The notes under the pieces are model-generated. The model ran no database searches and had not been told where the DNA came from. It worked only from the letters and a program-made list of their open reading frames with translations. A DNA stretch of 64,000 nt from Oceanomicrobium pacificus (GTDB lineage: Bacteria; Pseudomonadota; Alphaproteobacteria; Rhodobacterales; Rhodobacteraceae): NCBI RefSeq assembly GCF_009833495.1, contig NZ_WUWG01000007.1, positions 142,417 through 206,416 on the forward strand, given 5' to 3'. A program made the position numbers and the translations under genes. This document shows positions 43,530 to 53,290 of the stretch, one piece after another (within the stretch, counting starts at the first letter, position 1; the number at the start of each line of letters is the position of its first letter).

Positions 43530-43613
43530 CGGCACCCGGGTCTGGCGCTTCACGCCCGCCGCACCCGCGACTAGGGTCTCCGGCAACGTTTCTCGATTGA
43601 CCGGACCTGGTGC

Positions 43614-44945
43614 ATGAAAATCCTCCGACTGTCCCTGGGGCTGATCCTCGCCCTTCTCCTGGGCGTGCTGATCTGGCTTGCCGTCGCGCCGCCTGCGATG
43701 ATCCGCGTGGCGACCGCCTACACGGCGAAAATCGTCTGCTCGAACCATTTCATTGCCGCCCGCGATCCAGCAGAGGTGCTGGCCGTCGATGTGCAGGCGC
43801 CCGGCCATCCGATCCTCGGCTTCATATCGATCGACGTCGATGACAGCGCGGGCCGGGTGGACGCCCGCCTGCTGGGACTTTTCGGGCGCGGCACCGCGCT
43901 GCACCGGTCAGGGCATGGCTGCGCCGTGGCACCGGACGGGAACGTGGCCGCGCTGGCTGCAAATGCACCCGCGACGGAACCGGCGCCCCTTGCCATAGAT
44001 CCCGTTCCGGCGATCCAAAATCTGCTCGGTGATGAGTCCCTGACCGGGCCGGGCATGCGCGCGGTTCTGGTCCTGAAAGACAAGCAGGTGATCGGCAAGA
44101 CCTATGCTGACGGCTTTGATGCCGGAACGCCGCTGCTCGGCTGGTCCATGACCAAGACCGTCACCGCAGCGCTGATCGGCACTTTGGTGAAGGACGGCGC
44201 GCTTTCGCTCGACCAGAGCGTTGCGGACGCGGCCCCGAATGCTTTCGGCCATTGGGCCAGCGATGCCCGCGCGGCCATCACTGTGGCTGACCTTATGGGC
44301 ATGGCGAGCGATCTGCGCTGGAACGAAGGGTACGGCACCGTCTCCGATGTCACGCGGATGCTCTATCTCGAAGCGGACATGGCCGCCTTCGCCGCGTCAT
44401 CCCCGCTCGACGCGCCGGACGGCGCGGATGTGGGGCAGGTCTTCAACTATTCCTCGGGCACGACCGTGCTTCTGTCGCGGCTGGCGCAGGAACTGCTGGG
44501 CGCGGACGAGATGCAGGCGATGCGCGCACGGCTTTTCAATCCGCTCGGCATGGCCAGCGCGGTCGTCGAAGCGGATGCGACGGGCACGCTCGCCGGATCG
44601 TCCTACATGTATGCGACAGCGGCCGACTGGGCACGGTTTGGCGCCTTTGTCGGCGGAGCGGGGCAGGGGATCGTTCCGGCGGGGTTCACCGAATGGATGC
44701 GCGCACCGCACCCGGCATCGGATGGTGCGTACGGCCGGGGCCAGACCTGGATGCGCCCGCCGGGTCCGGCGCGCGACATTGCCCTGCCGGATGATGCCGT
44801 CTGGCTGTCGGGACATGACGGCCAGTCGGTCGGGGTCTTCCCGTCGGACCAGCTCGTGATCGTGCGGTTCGGCCTGACGCCCTCGTCGCTCGGCTATTCG
44901 CCCGCTGCGCTCAGCCGGGCGGTCCTCGACGCGCTCGACGGCTGA
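43614..44945 (+). CDS. Serine hydrolase, class C beta-lactamase-like
   Basis: This is a 443-residue protein with an N-terminal membrane anchor or signal (LSLGLILALLLGVLIWLAVA). The penicillin-binding/beta-lactamase fold shows the nucleophile motif SMTK (SxxK) in LLGWSMTKTVTAALIGTLVK and the YSSG motif in VFNYSSGTTVLLSRLA. An HDGQSVGVFPSDQLVIVRFG segment stands where the KTG-like strand belongs. Family members include esterases, D-aminopeptidases and penicillin-binding proteins, so the substrate cannot be told. It stands alone between the Hint gene and the convergent sugar ABC operon. Confidence 0.85.
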   Translation: MKILRLSLGLILALLLGVLIWLAVAPPAMIRVATAYTAKIVCSNHFIAARDPAEVLAVDVQAPGHPILGFISIDVDDSAGRVDARLLGLFGRGTALHRSGHGCAVAPDGNVAALAANAPATEPAPLAIDPVPAIQNLLGDESLTGPGMRAVLVLKDKQVIGKTYADGFDAGTPLLGWSMTKTVTAALIGTLVKDGALSLDQSVADAAPNAFGHWASDARAAITVADLMGMASDLRWNEGYGTVSDVTRMLYLEADMAAFAASSPLDAPDGADVGQVFNYSSGTTVLLSRLAQELLGADEMQAMRARLFNPLGMASAVVEADATGTLAGSSYMYATAADWARFGAFVGGAGQGIVPAGFTEWMRAPHPASDGAYGRGQTWMRPPGPARDIALPDDAVWLSGHDGQSVGVFPSDQLVIVRFGLTPSSLGYSPAALSRAVLDALDG

Positions 44946-44950
44946 ACATG

Positions 44951-44979
44951 AAAAAGGCGCGGCCGGGAAAAGCCGCGCC
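44951..44979 (-). terminator. Intrinsic terminator of the amino-sugar ABC operon
   Basis: GGCGCGGC and GCCGCGCC form an 8-bp GC stem (loop 8 bases). Read on the minus strand it is followed by TTTTT, placing it 48 bases after the stop of the sugar ABC ATPase gene. On the plus strand there is no T-run. Confidence 0.88.
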
Positions 44980-45026
44980 AGACACCCCGCCCAATTTGGC
45001 CCGGGCGGGACATGTTTCAGATGCGG

Positions 45027-46163
<1,137 letters not shown>

Positions 46164-46188
46164 GATACGTTCCTTGTCCTTGAGGTCC

Positions 46189-46215
46189 GGACCCCGCGGC
46201 GCAGCCGCGGGATCC
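46189..46215 (-). other. Stem-loop between binding-protein and ATPase genes
   Basis: GGACCCCGCGGC and GCCGCGGGATCC pair over nearly 12 bp around a 3-base loop, with one mismatch. No T-run follows. Such structures behind binding-protein genes usually protect the upstream mRNA and lower expression of the next gene. Confidence 0.6.
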
Positions 46216-46225
46216 GGTGATCGGT

Positions 46226-47437
46226 TTACTTGTAGTCTTCGAGCTGCTCGGCTGCGATCTCGATGGCTTCGGCCGCTTCGACCTCACCCAGAACGACGCC
46301 CTGAACGGCTTCGTTGATCGCGTCCTGCATGCCGACATAGTCGGTCACGAACGGCTCCGGCCCACCGGTCGGGATGGCTTCGAGGAAGGCACCCCAGGTC
46401 GGGTCCTCGTCCACGAGGCCGGCCACTTCGGGCAGGTCGCGCAGCGGGGTGAACCCTTCGGCCAGTTCGAAGGCCATCTGATTTTCCGGGTTGGTCAGCA
46501 GTTTGGCGAGCGACAGGGCTTCCTGCTCAACGCCGGTATTGTTGAACACCGCAAGGCTGTCGGTGATCAGAAGCGTGCCGGGCTGGCCCTGCGGGCCGAC
46601 CGGGATCGGCGCGACGCCCCAGTTGGTGTCACCGATCAGGTTCCGCGCCCACGGGCCGGAGATGAACATGCCGATCTTGCCTTCGGCGAAGAGCGGGTTC
46701 AGCTTCTCGCGGTCATAGGCAACGGGGCCGGGCTGGGACACTTCGGCCAGCTTGCCGTAGAATTCCAGGGCTTCGACATTGTTCGGAGAGTTGAAGACGA
46801 TTTCGCCGTCGGCGTTAATCACTTCACCACCGTTGGTGTACACGTAGTTCAGGAACTGGTGCATGGTGTTGTCGAAGCTGGCAGCGGCCAGGCCCACACC
46901 GTCCGCATCGGTCTTGTCCTTGATCGCGGTGGCGGCGGCGAGCATCTCGTCCCAGGTTTTCGGCGGCATCTCGGGGTCGAGGCCGGCTTCTGCGAAGAGA
47001 TCCTTGTTGTAGTAGAGCGCCTTGGTGGAGAAAGCCCGCGGCAGACCCCACTGTTTGCCGTCTGCGGTCACGGTGCCGAGGATCGGAGCCGCATAGGTGG
47101 CCTTTTCCTCGTCCGTCAGGTCGACCGAGATGATCAGGTCGTTGGCGGCCAGCTGCTTGAGCGTGCGCGAGCCCATATAGGCGATCGCGGGCGCGTTGCC
47201 GGCGGATGCGAGCGTGGTGGATTTTTCCTGGCACTGGCCCCACGGCACGAATTCCAGATCAACCTTGAAGCCGGGGTTGGCAGCTTCCCATTCCGCGATC
47301 AGCGCGTCCTGGATCGGGATGCCGGCGCCGGTATTGTCGCCGCAGTTGATCATGTGGATCCGCTTGTCCTCGGCCATCGCGGTGCCCGCGACGCCAAGGG
47401 CAACGGTGGTGCCCAAAAGCAAGGTTTTAAGGGTCAT
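46226..47437 (-). CDS. Extracellular sugar-binding protein of ABC transporter
   Basis: This 403-residue periplasmic protein has a Sec signal peptide (LKTLLLGTTVALGVAGTAMA, cut before EDKR). The mature part matches family 1 solute-binding proteins: IQDALIAEWEAANPGFKVDL, PAIAYMGSRTLKQLAANDLI, KQWGLPRAFSTKALYYNKDL and GKIGMFISGPWARNLIGDTN. It captures the sugar for the two permeases encoded just upstream. The 36-base gap before it contains no obvious promoter. The order permease-permease-binding protein-ATPase differs from the common order with the binding protein first. Confidence 0.92.
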   Translation of the reverse strand: MTLKTLLLGTTVALGVAGTAMAEDKRIHMINCGDNTGAGIPIQDALIAEWEAANPGFKVDLEFVPWGQCQEKSTTLASAGNAPAIAYMGSRTLKQLAANDLIISVDLTDEEKATYAAPILGTVTADGKQWGLPRAFSTKALYYNKDLFAEAGLDPEMPPKTWDEMLAAATAIKDKTDADGVGLAAASFDNTMHQFLNYVYTNGGEVINADGEIVFNSPNNVEALEFYGKLAEVSQPGPVAYDREKLNPLFAEGKIGMFISGPWARNLIGDTNWGVAPIPVGPQGQPGTLLITDSLAVFNNTGVEQEALSLAKLLTNPENQMAFELAEGFTPLRDLPEVAGLVDEDPTWGAFLEAIPTGGPEPFVTDYVGMQDAINEAVQGVVLGEVEAAEAIEIAAEQLEDYK

Positions 47438-47473
47438 TTCAGTCTCCCAAGTTGGTTTGCCATTGTTGGAATC

Positions 47474-48316
47474 TCACTCCTTGACCGCCCCGGCCGTCAG
47501 GCCGGCGACAATGTATCGCTGGAGGAAGACATAGATGATCAGCACTGGCAGGATGCCGACCAGACTTGCGGCCATCAGCTCGTTCCAGACGACCTCTTGG
47601 CGGCCGAAGAACTGGAACAGGCCAACGGGCAACGGGTTGAGCTCGTTGGTGGAATTGAAGGTGAGCGCGAAAAGGAACTGCTGCGCATAGGCGGCGATGA
47701 ACGTAGCGATGGCGACAACCATGATCCCCGGCAGCGCGATCGGCAGGATCACCCGGCGCAGCGTGTAGAGCCGGCCCGCACCATCGACCCATGCGGCCTC
47801 TTCCAGCTCGCGCGGGATTTTCATCAGATAGGAGCGCAGGAGCCAGATGCCCGTCGGGATGACGAAGGCCGTGCCCGGCGCGATCATCGCGAAATAGGTG
47901 TTCAGAAGGCCGAGCTGCTGCATCACCTTGAAGAGCGGGATGATCAGAACCGCGCCCGAGACCATGTTGATCGCGAGGAACGCCGCCAGAAGCCCGTTCT
48001 TGAACCGGAACTCGAAGCGCGCGAACGCATAGGCCGCGGGGATGATCGCCACAAGGGCCAGCACTGTCACCGAGCTTGCGATGAAGAAGCTGTTGAACAT
48101 GTAGAGCCACAGGAGCGGCACGTTGCTCCACATGTCGATATAGGCGCGGAAGCTCATCTCGTCGGTCACGAACCGGTAGGGGATCGAGAAGAGCGCATCG
48201 AGCGGCCGCAGCGACACGACGAAGGCTTCGACAAAGGGCGCGAGCACGAAGGAGAGGAACAGCAGGATGCCCGAATAGATGAGGACATATTCCCACCAGC
48301 GATACTTGTTGATCAT
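47474..48316 (-). CDS. Carbohydrate ABC transporter permease (MalG/UgpE type)
   Basis: This 280-residue permease has about six membrane helices (YVLIYSGILLFLSFVLAPFV first) and the EAA loop ELEEAAWVDGAGRLYTLRRV followed by ILPIALPGIMVV. It overlaps the preceding permease gene by 4 bases. Together they form the membrane channel of the operon's importer. The short C-terminus ends GLTAGAVKE, as is usual for MalG-type subunits. Confidence 0.92.
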   Translation of the reverse strand: MINKYRWWEYVLIYSGILLFLSFVLAPFVEAFVVSLRPLDALFSIPYRFVTDEMSFRAYIDMWSNVPLLWLYMFNSFFIASSVTVLALVAIIPAAYAFARFEFRFKNGLLAAFLAINMVSGAVLIIPLFKVMQQLGLLNTYFAMIAPGTAFVIPTGIWLLRSYLMKIPRELEEAAWVDGAGRLYTLRRVILPIALPGIMVVAIATFIAAYAQQFLFALTFNSTNELNPLPVGLFQFFGRQEVVWNELMAASLVGILPVLIIYVFLQRYIVAGLTAGAVKE

Positions 48317-49203
48317 TTGATCGTCCCCCGCTTGGCGATGCGCGACGTCATCAGGAAGTAGAAGCCCGAGAAGAGCGACAGGAAGATCACGATCATCACG
48401 GCGCGTGCGGCACCCTCGCCATATTTGAAGCGGCTGATCGCGGTCTTGTAAGTGTCGATGATCATGGTCGTGGTAGAGCCGCGTGGTCCGCCCTCGGTCA
48501 GGATCCAGATGATATCGAAACTGTTGAAGGTCCAGATGGCCGACAGGAGCGCCATGGTCGCGATCGCGGGCATGATGAGCGGCAGAGTGATCCGGCGGAA
48601 CCGGTAGAACCGGTTGGCCCCGTCGACCCAGGCGGCCTCGTGCAGGTCCACAGGCACGCCCTGCATGGCGGCCAGCAGATAGATGGTGACCATCGGCGTG
48701 CCGATCCAGACATCGGTGATGATCGTCGCCATGAAGGCACTGTTGCGATAGGCGAGGAACTCGAACGGCTCGGCTATCAGATGCAGGCGCTGTGCGAGGC
48801 CCGAAATCATCCCGAACTGGCCGTTATACATCCAGCCCCAGATGAAGACGCCGATGGCAATCGGCACGACCCAGGGCGGCATCACCAACACGCGGAAGAG
48901 CGTGCGGCCCGGCACGCTGGCGTTCAGGAGCACCGCCCCGAACGTGCCCAGCACCATCTTGATCGCCACCGAGATCGCCATCCAGTAGAAGGTGCGCGCG
49001 ATCACCTCGGGGAACCGGCGCGAGAACATCTTCTCGTAATTCTCGAAGCCGACATAGTTTGTCTCGGGCTTCAGCGATGCGTCGGTGAAGGACAGGCGGA
49101 CCGTTTCCACCAGCGGCCATGCAACGATGATGAGCGTCACCACCAGGGCCGGCACCAGCAGCAGATAAGGAAACAGGTCGGTCTTGGGTCTAGCGGCGGC
49201 CAT
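48313..49203 (-). CDS. Carbohydrate ABC transporter permease (MalF/UgpA type)
   Basis: This 296-residue permease has an N-terminal cytoplasmic tail, then LFPYLLLVPALVVTLIIVAW, and about six membrane helices. The EAA loop reads DLHEAAWVDGANRFYRFRRI followed by TLPLIMPAIATM. A periplasmic segment (SFTDASLKPETNYVGFENYE) is typical of sugar permeases. It starts two bases after the stop of the Gfo/Idh gene, so the oxidoreductase and importer are co-translated. Confidence 0.92.
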   Translation of the reverse strand: MAAARPKTDLFPYLLLVPALVVTLIIVAWPLVETVRLSFTDASLKPETNYVGFENYEKMFSRRFPEVIARTFYWMAISVAIKMVLGTFGAVLLNASVPGRTLFRVLVMPPWVVPIAIGVFIWGWMYNGQFGMISGLAQRLHLIAEPFEFLAYRNSAFMATIITDVWIGTPMVTIYLLAAMQGVPVDLHEAAWVDGANRFYRFRRITLPLIMPAIATMALLSAIWTFNSFDIIWILTEGGPRGSTTTMIIDTYKTAISRFKYGEGAARAVMIVIFLSLFSGFYFLMTSRIAKRGTIK

Positions 49204-49205
49204 GG

Positions 49206-50378
49206 TCAGTTCCGTTTCACGTCATAGCTGTCGAAACGGTCCCACGTCGGAGCAAGGTCGATGACCGCTCCGCGCTGGCGCGCCTCGTCGATTTTGAGGG
49301 CGGTCAGCCCCGCCTCGAGCGCGTCGAGCACCGAGACAGGCAGGCCGAGATCGCCGTTCATGTGGGCAATCAGGTCCTGCGCCATGGCCTCGTCCGCGCC
49401 GTAATGCCCGTCATGCGTGCCACCCAGATCGGGCATGTCGACGAGCCGTTTCCCGGTCACCGCGTCATGTGCGCGGTAGAAATTGCGGATGAAATCGCCC
49501 TCGGCCATGCCCTTGGTGCCGATCACGGCAAAGCGGCGGAACTCGTCAGGCACATACATGTTGGTGTGGAAGCAGAGGTTGGCGCCGCCCTCATATTCGA
49601 TGAGTGCGGTCTGGTGGTCGACCAGGTCCCCGTCACTGTCGAAATCGGACGCCCCGCCGTTCCAGCGCGGCTCGAACGGGTCAACCCGTCCCGGGGTCTC
49701 TGGCCGCGGGAAGCGGGTGCCTTCCGGCGGGCGGTTTTCGGGCACGAAACTGCGCCGACCGCCAAAGCTTGCCACGCGCATGGCCCGCGCACCGACCACG
49801 CCCTGATAGAGATCGAGGTCATGGCAGCATTTCTCCAGCATGAACCCGCCGGAATAGCGGCTGTGCCGCCGCCAGTCGCGCATGAAGAACGAGCCGTGAT
49901 AGGGACCGATATGCTCCGCCGCCTCGATGGAGACGACGTCACCGATCTGGCCGCTGTCGAGCGAGGCGCGCAGGGCGCGGTAAAGGGGGGCGTAGCGCAG
50001 GACCAGCCCGACCATGACCCGCTGGTGGCCGCCGGCCTTCTCCAGCGCGTCGAGAAGCGCGAACGTCTCGTCTTCCGACACGACGACCGGCTTTTCGGCG
50101 AAGATATGCGGCGTGCCATGGTCAAGCGCGGTGCGGATATGGTCGAGATGCATGAAGTTCGGGCTGCCGACCATCAGCAGGTCCGGCTGGTCGGCCTTCA
50201 GCATCTCTTCGAGTGTCGCATGCGCGTGCATGGCTTGACCGGTTGCGGCTTCCAGCGATGCCCGGCCGGCCGGCGCGGGGTCGACAAAGCCGGCCAGCCG
50301 CGCGTCGGGATTGGCCTTGCACAGAAGCGCCGTGACATGGGCGATGCGTGCGCCGAGGCCGACGATGCAGATCTTCAT
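49206..50378 (-). CDS. Gfo/Idh/MocA family oxidoreductase
   Basis: This 390-residue protein has an N-terminal Rossmann fold (MKICIVGLGARIAHVTALLC, then FVDPAP) and the family EKP motif (IFAEKPVVVSED). The C-terminal beta-sheet domain contains GGFMLEKCCHDLDLYQGVVG with the conserved histidine. These NAD(P)-dependent enzymes oxidise or epimerise sugars. In this operon it may convert an imported sugar or a sugar acid side-product. The dinucleotide motif is GLGARI, a variation of GxGxxG. It overlaps cutC by 4 bases. Confidence 0.9.
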   Translation of the reverse strand: MKICIVGLGARIAHVTALLCKANPDARLAGFVDPAPAGRASLEAATGQAMHAHATLEEMLKADQPDLLMVGSPNFMHLDHIRTALDHGTPHIFAEKPVVVSEDETFALLDALEKAGGHQRVMVGLVLRYAPLYRALRASLDSGQIGDVVSIEAAEHIGPYHGSFFMRDWRRHSRYSGGFMLEKCCHDLDLYQGVVGARAMRVASFGGRRSFVPENRPPEGTRFPRPETPGRVDPFEPRWNGGASDFDSDGDLVDHQTALIEYEGGANLCFHTNMYVPDEFRRFAVIGTKGMAEGDFIRNFYRAHDAVTGKRLVDMPDLGGTHDGHYGADEAMAQDLIAHMNGDLGLPVSVLDALEAGLTALKIDEARQRGAVIDLAPTWDRFDSYDVKRN

Positions 50379-51118
50379 GCGCAGTTCCTTTCAAGTTCGT
50401 CCATGGCATCGCGCAGCGCGCGAATCGCCGGGGCATGGGCCTCGCGCCGCTGGCCCTCGGCTTCGAACCCGAGCCCGTCGAAAAGCGTGGCGGGCAGGGA
50501 AACAGGTGCCGCACCGGACGCATGCAGCGCGTCGATGCCGGGCAGGGCGAGCAGACGGGGTGCGAGCGCGGGCGTGACACCGCCGCCAGGCATGATCTCG
50601 ATCCGGCCGCGCGCGGCATCGGCCATCTGGGCGAGACGCGGCAGACCGTCACCGACGCGCGCCGCGCCGCCCGAGGTCAGGATCCGGTCAAAACCAAGCG
50701 CGATCGCGGCCTCGACCGCGGCAGAGGCATCGGGCACGAGATCGACCGCGCGGTGCAGGGTGGCTTGCATAGAACCACGGGCCGCAAGCAGATCGCGCAG
50801 AACAGCTACGTCGAGCGCACGGGCCTCCGTCAGGGCTCCGGTCACGATCCCGGCAAGCCCCGCGTCGCGGGCGTGGCCGATATCGTCGAGCATGGCGGCC
50901 ACGTCCCCGGGAGAATAGAGGAAGTGGCCGCCGCGGGGGCGGATCATCGCATGGCAGGGCACCGGCAGGTCGGCAGCCGCGCGCATCAGCCCGGCCGAGG
51001 GGGTCAGTCCGCCGATGGCGAGCGCCGAGCAGAGTTCGATCCGGTCGGCCCCCGCCTCGACCGCCACCCAGGCGCCTTCGATCGTGTCGACACAGATTTC
51101 CAGAAGCGGACGGGTCAT
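50375..51118 (-). CDS. cutC: CutC family protein
   Basis: The start chosen is the ATG at 51118 (247 residues), overlapping the ROK kinase stop as ATGA; a longer frame goes into that gene. The CutC TIM barrel is clear: LEICVDTIEGAWVAVEAGAD, RIELCSALAIGGLTPSAGLM, IRPRGGHFLYS, ILTSGGAARVGDGLPRLAQM and IMPGGGVTP. CutC was named for copper tolerance in E. coli, but that role is disputed. Its repeated occurrence in sugar operons, as here between a sugar kinase and a Gfo/Idh enzyme, suggests a carbohydrate-related enzymatic role. Confidence 0.92.
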   Translation of the reverse strand: MTRPLLEICVDTIEGAWVAVEAGADRIELCSALAIGGLTPSAGLMRAAADLPVPCHAMIRPRGGHFLYSPGDVAAMLDDIGHARDAGLAGIVTGALTEARALDVAVLRDLLAARGSMQATLHRAVDLVPDASAAVEAAIALGFDRILTSGGAARVGDGLPRLAQMADAARGRIEIMPGGGVTPALAPRLLALPGIDALHASGAAPVSLPATLFDGLGFEAEGQRREAHAPAIRALRDAMDELERNCA

Positions 51119-52032
51119 GCGCTTGCTCCTGCCGGCACCATGTCGGCCCCGGCAATCGCAGCCCCGACCAGTCCGCCATTTGCGGCGTGCTGGCCGACCG
51201 TCACGAGCGGAGCAGCGTAAGTCGCCAGAACGCGGCCGCGCAGCTTGCGGTCGATCTCCGCCACAAGCCGCGCGTCGCCCGACAGACCGCCGCTGCAAGG
51301 CACCGCATCCGGCCCGAGTGTGTTGACAATGACGGACAGGGCGCGGGCAACGATCTCGGTATAGATGTCGATGGTGCGCGCGGCACCTTCGTCGCCCGCA
51401 TGCCACGCAGCCGTGATCTCGGTGCTGTCACAGGTCGCGCCGTGCAGCGCCAGATGCAGTTTCTCCATCCCGCGGGCCGACCCATGCGCGTCAAGGCATC
51501 CGGTCTGGCCGCAGCCGCAGGGCAGGGCGGGCAGGCCGGGCGCAAGGCCACCGGCGGTCGGGTCGATCGCGGGTCCGTGGCCCCATTCACCCGATATGCC
51601 GCCGAAACCCTGCAGAAGTGCGCCGTTCACGACCACACCGCCACCGACACCGGAGCCGAGGATGATCCCGAAGGTCACCGGTTTGCCGCGACCCGCGCCC
51701 AGATGCGCCTCTGCCAGCGCGAAACAGTCGGCATCATTGGTGATGCGGACCGGCAGGCCGAGCGCCGCTTCCAGATCGCGGGCCACATGGCGCCCGTCGA
51801 GGCAGGGAATATTGGCAACCCGCGCCAACCCGGTGCGGCTGTCATAAACGCCGGCGAGCGAAACGGACAGGGCGGTAGCGCCGGTCGTCTTCGCAATCCC
51901 CGACAAGGCGGCAGCGAAATCCTTGAAATCGGAAACGGGGGTGGGGCAGCGCCCGGCTTCGGGAACGCGTCCATCCGGCTCCGGCTGACCGAAGCGGATG
52001 AAAGTGCCGCCGATATCCAAGCAGGTGAGCAT
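51115..52032 (-). CDS. nagK: ROK family sugar kinase, N-acetylglucosamine kinase-like
   Basis: This 305-residue protein begins with the phosphate-binding motif LDIGGTFIRFG. It has the ROK zinc site in CGCGQTGCLDAHGS and the catalytic region ITNDADCFALAEAHLGAGRG. No DNA-binding domain precedes it, so it is a kinase and not a repressor. ROK kinases act on glucose, GlcNAc, ManNAc or similar. With NagA and a SIS deaminase-like gene in the neighbouring operon, GlcNAc (or MurNAc, in view of MurQ) is most likely. It is the first gene of the seven-gene minus-strand operon; tandem 11-bp-spaced elements lie 44-85 bases upstream. Confidence 0.85.
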   Translation of the reverse strand: MLTCLDIGGTFIRFGQPEPDGRVPEAGRCPTPVSDFKDFAAALSGIAKTTGATALSVSLAGVYDSRTGLARVANIPCLDGRHVARDLEAALGLPVRITNDADCFALAEAHLGAGRGKPVTFGIILGSGVGGGVVVNGALLQGFGGISGEWGHGPAIDPTAGGLAPGLPALPCGCGQTGCLDAHGSARGMEKLHLALHGATCDSTEITAAWHAGDEGAARTIDIYTEIVARALSVIVNTLGPDAVPCSGGLSGDARLVAEIDRKLRGRVLATYAAPLVTVGQHAANGGLVGAAIAGADMVPAGASA

Positions 52033-52075
52033 CCACCAATCCCGTCATGACGCGACGCTCCGGTCGCTGTGTAAT

Positions 52076-52117
52076 ACCAATATGGAACCAATATGGGATT
52101 TAGTAAATACCAAATTT
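52076..52117 (-). promoter_or_regulatory. Tandem operator elements upstream of the ROK operon
   Basis: ACCAA occurs at 52076, 52087 and 52109, i.e. 11 and 22 bases apart. The first two units are the direct repeats ACCAATATGGA and ACCAATATGGG. On the coding (minus) strand the units read TTGGT, matching the elements in the murQ/gntR gap. A weak promoter (TTTACT, 17 bases, CATATT on the minus strand) overlaps them. Confidence 0.6.
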
Positions 52118-52219
52118 CGAAATGGTCTGATCGGTGGTCGGACAAGGGAAATTCGCGCCCCGGATAGACGAAAGAGGCGCGGTCGGGGGACGGGTGGCGC
52201 TCCGCGAAGCGCCTGCCTT

Positions 52220-53113
52220 TCAGCGGGTTGCGCGGCGAAGCGCTGCGGCGACATCGCCGCCGACATCGGCGAGCAACGCCTCGGCCGCTGTCCGCTCAAG
52301 GCCGGTGGCAACAAGGATCGCAACAGGCACCGACCCGTCCGATGCATCGAGCGCGGCACCCGCTTGGTGGGCTGGCTTGCTTGTCAAATCACCGATGATT
52401 CGCACCGCACGGCCGCGCAACTTTTCATTGTCGGCGACCACCTGCACCATATGGCCCTGAACGACCCGCCCGAGATGCATCGCAGCCAGCGTCGAGATCA
52501 TGTTGAGCGCCGCCTTCTGCGCCGATCCGGCGGCCATACGGGTCGAGCCCGCGACGAATTCCGGCGGAGATTCCAACAGGACCGGACAGGTCGAAAGTGC
52601 CAGCAGACGCGCGGACGGGACGTTGGCCAGACCGACAATTTCGGATTTTGTTTCAGAGGCTTGCTTCGCGAACGCGCAGGTATATGGCGTGCCACCGCTG
52701 GCCGAAACGGCGATGACAATGTCACCTGGCCCAAGTCCCGCCGCCTTGCAATCGGCGCTGCCGGCCTCCCCACTGTCTTCCGCGCCGCCGGACAGGTTGC
52801 GGAAAGTCTGCAAACCGCCCGCAATGCTGAAGCCGACCCTGTCGCGCGGCAGACCGAAGGTGCCGGGAAGTTCCAGCGCATCAGCCGCCGCCATCAGCCC
52901 GGCGCTGCCCGCGCCGACATAGTGCACACGCCCGCCCGCGCGGAGCCGGTCGGCCAGAAGCGCCGCCGCACGCGCCAGCGCTGGAGCGGCCGCGCCCACG
53001 GCCCGCATGGCCGCGAGCTGGATATCGGCCATGGCCGCAAGCGCCGCCTCGGGCTGGTCGGGACCGAGCGCCGCGCTGCGCGGATCCCGCTCTTCTGTGG
53101 GTGGTGACGTCAT
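52220..53113 (-). CDS. murQ: N-acetylmuramic acid 6-phosphate etherase-like protein
   Basis: The start chosen is the ATG at 53113 (297 residues), with GGAGGAGG upstream; the longer frame runs into the divergent promoter region. It contains a SIS domain (VHYVGAGSAGLMAAADALEL then PGTFG), VIAVSASGGTPYTCAFAKQA, and the MurQ signature region NMISTLAAMHLGRVVQGHMV followed by QVVADNEKLRGRA. The usual GTSGR element reads GSAGL here, so divergence in substrate handling is possible. MurQ removes lactate from MurNAc-6-P, giving GlcNAc-6-P, the substrate of the NagA encoded nearby. It is divergent from the GntR regulator and 187 bases upstream of the ROK operon. Confidence 0.87.
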   Translation of the reverse strand: MTSPPTEERDPRSAALGPDQPEAALAAMADIQLAAMRAVGAAAPALARAAALLADRLRAGGRVHYVGAGSAGLMAAADALELPGTFGLPRDRVGFSIAGGLQTFRNLSGGAEDSGEAGSADCKAAGLGPGDIVIAVSASGGTPYTCAFAKQASETKSEIVGLANVPSARLLALSTCPVLLESPPEFVAGSTRMAAGSAQKAALNMISTLAAMHLGRVVQGHMVQVVADNEKLRGRAVRIIGDLTSKPAHQAGAALDASDGSVPVAILVATGLERTAAEALLADVGGDVAAALRRATR

Positions 53114-53226
53114 GAAACCTCCTCCGGCAATCATGCCCCTTTCCCGCCATTTCTCAACAGGTTCCGGCCGTCCCTTGCGATGGCGGGCATATATTTTTGG
53201 CGCCTGAGAGACATTCGGGCTTCTCA

Positions 53227-53259
53227 TTGGCTCTATATTGGTATTATATAGGTATTAGG
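53227..53259 (+). promoter_or_regulatory. Three tandem 11-bp operator units in the murQ/gntR gap
   Basis: TTGGCTCTATA, TTGGTATTATA and TAGGTATTAGG follow each other without a gap. The core ATATTGGTATT recurs inverted (AATACCAATAT) at 52073 before the ROK operon. The position between murQ and the regulator gene fits binding of the GntR/UTRA protein encoded alongside. Confidence 0.62.
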
Positions 53260-53290
53260 ACTGCAAGGGACCGGAGCCATCACAGCGCCC

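Noticed and set aside
44986..45009. Second hairpin (CCCGCCC / GGGCGGG) beside the ABC operon terminator
   Set aside because: It has a 7-bp stem but no T-run on either strand and is redundant with the strong terminator at 44951-44979.
46217..48361. Plus-strand frame of 714 residues opposite the sugar ABC operon
   Set aside because: The minus strand carries a binding protein with signal peptide and two permeases with EAA loops; the plus-strand product is only charged low-complexity sequence.
51115..52032. ROK protein considered as an NagC-type repressor
   Set aside because: There is no N-terminal helix-turn-helix; the protein starts directly with the kinase phosphate-binding motif.
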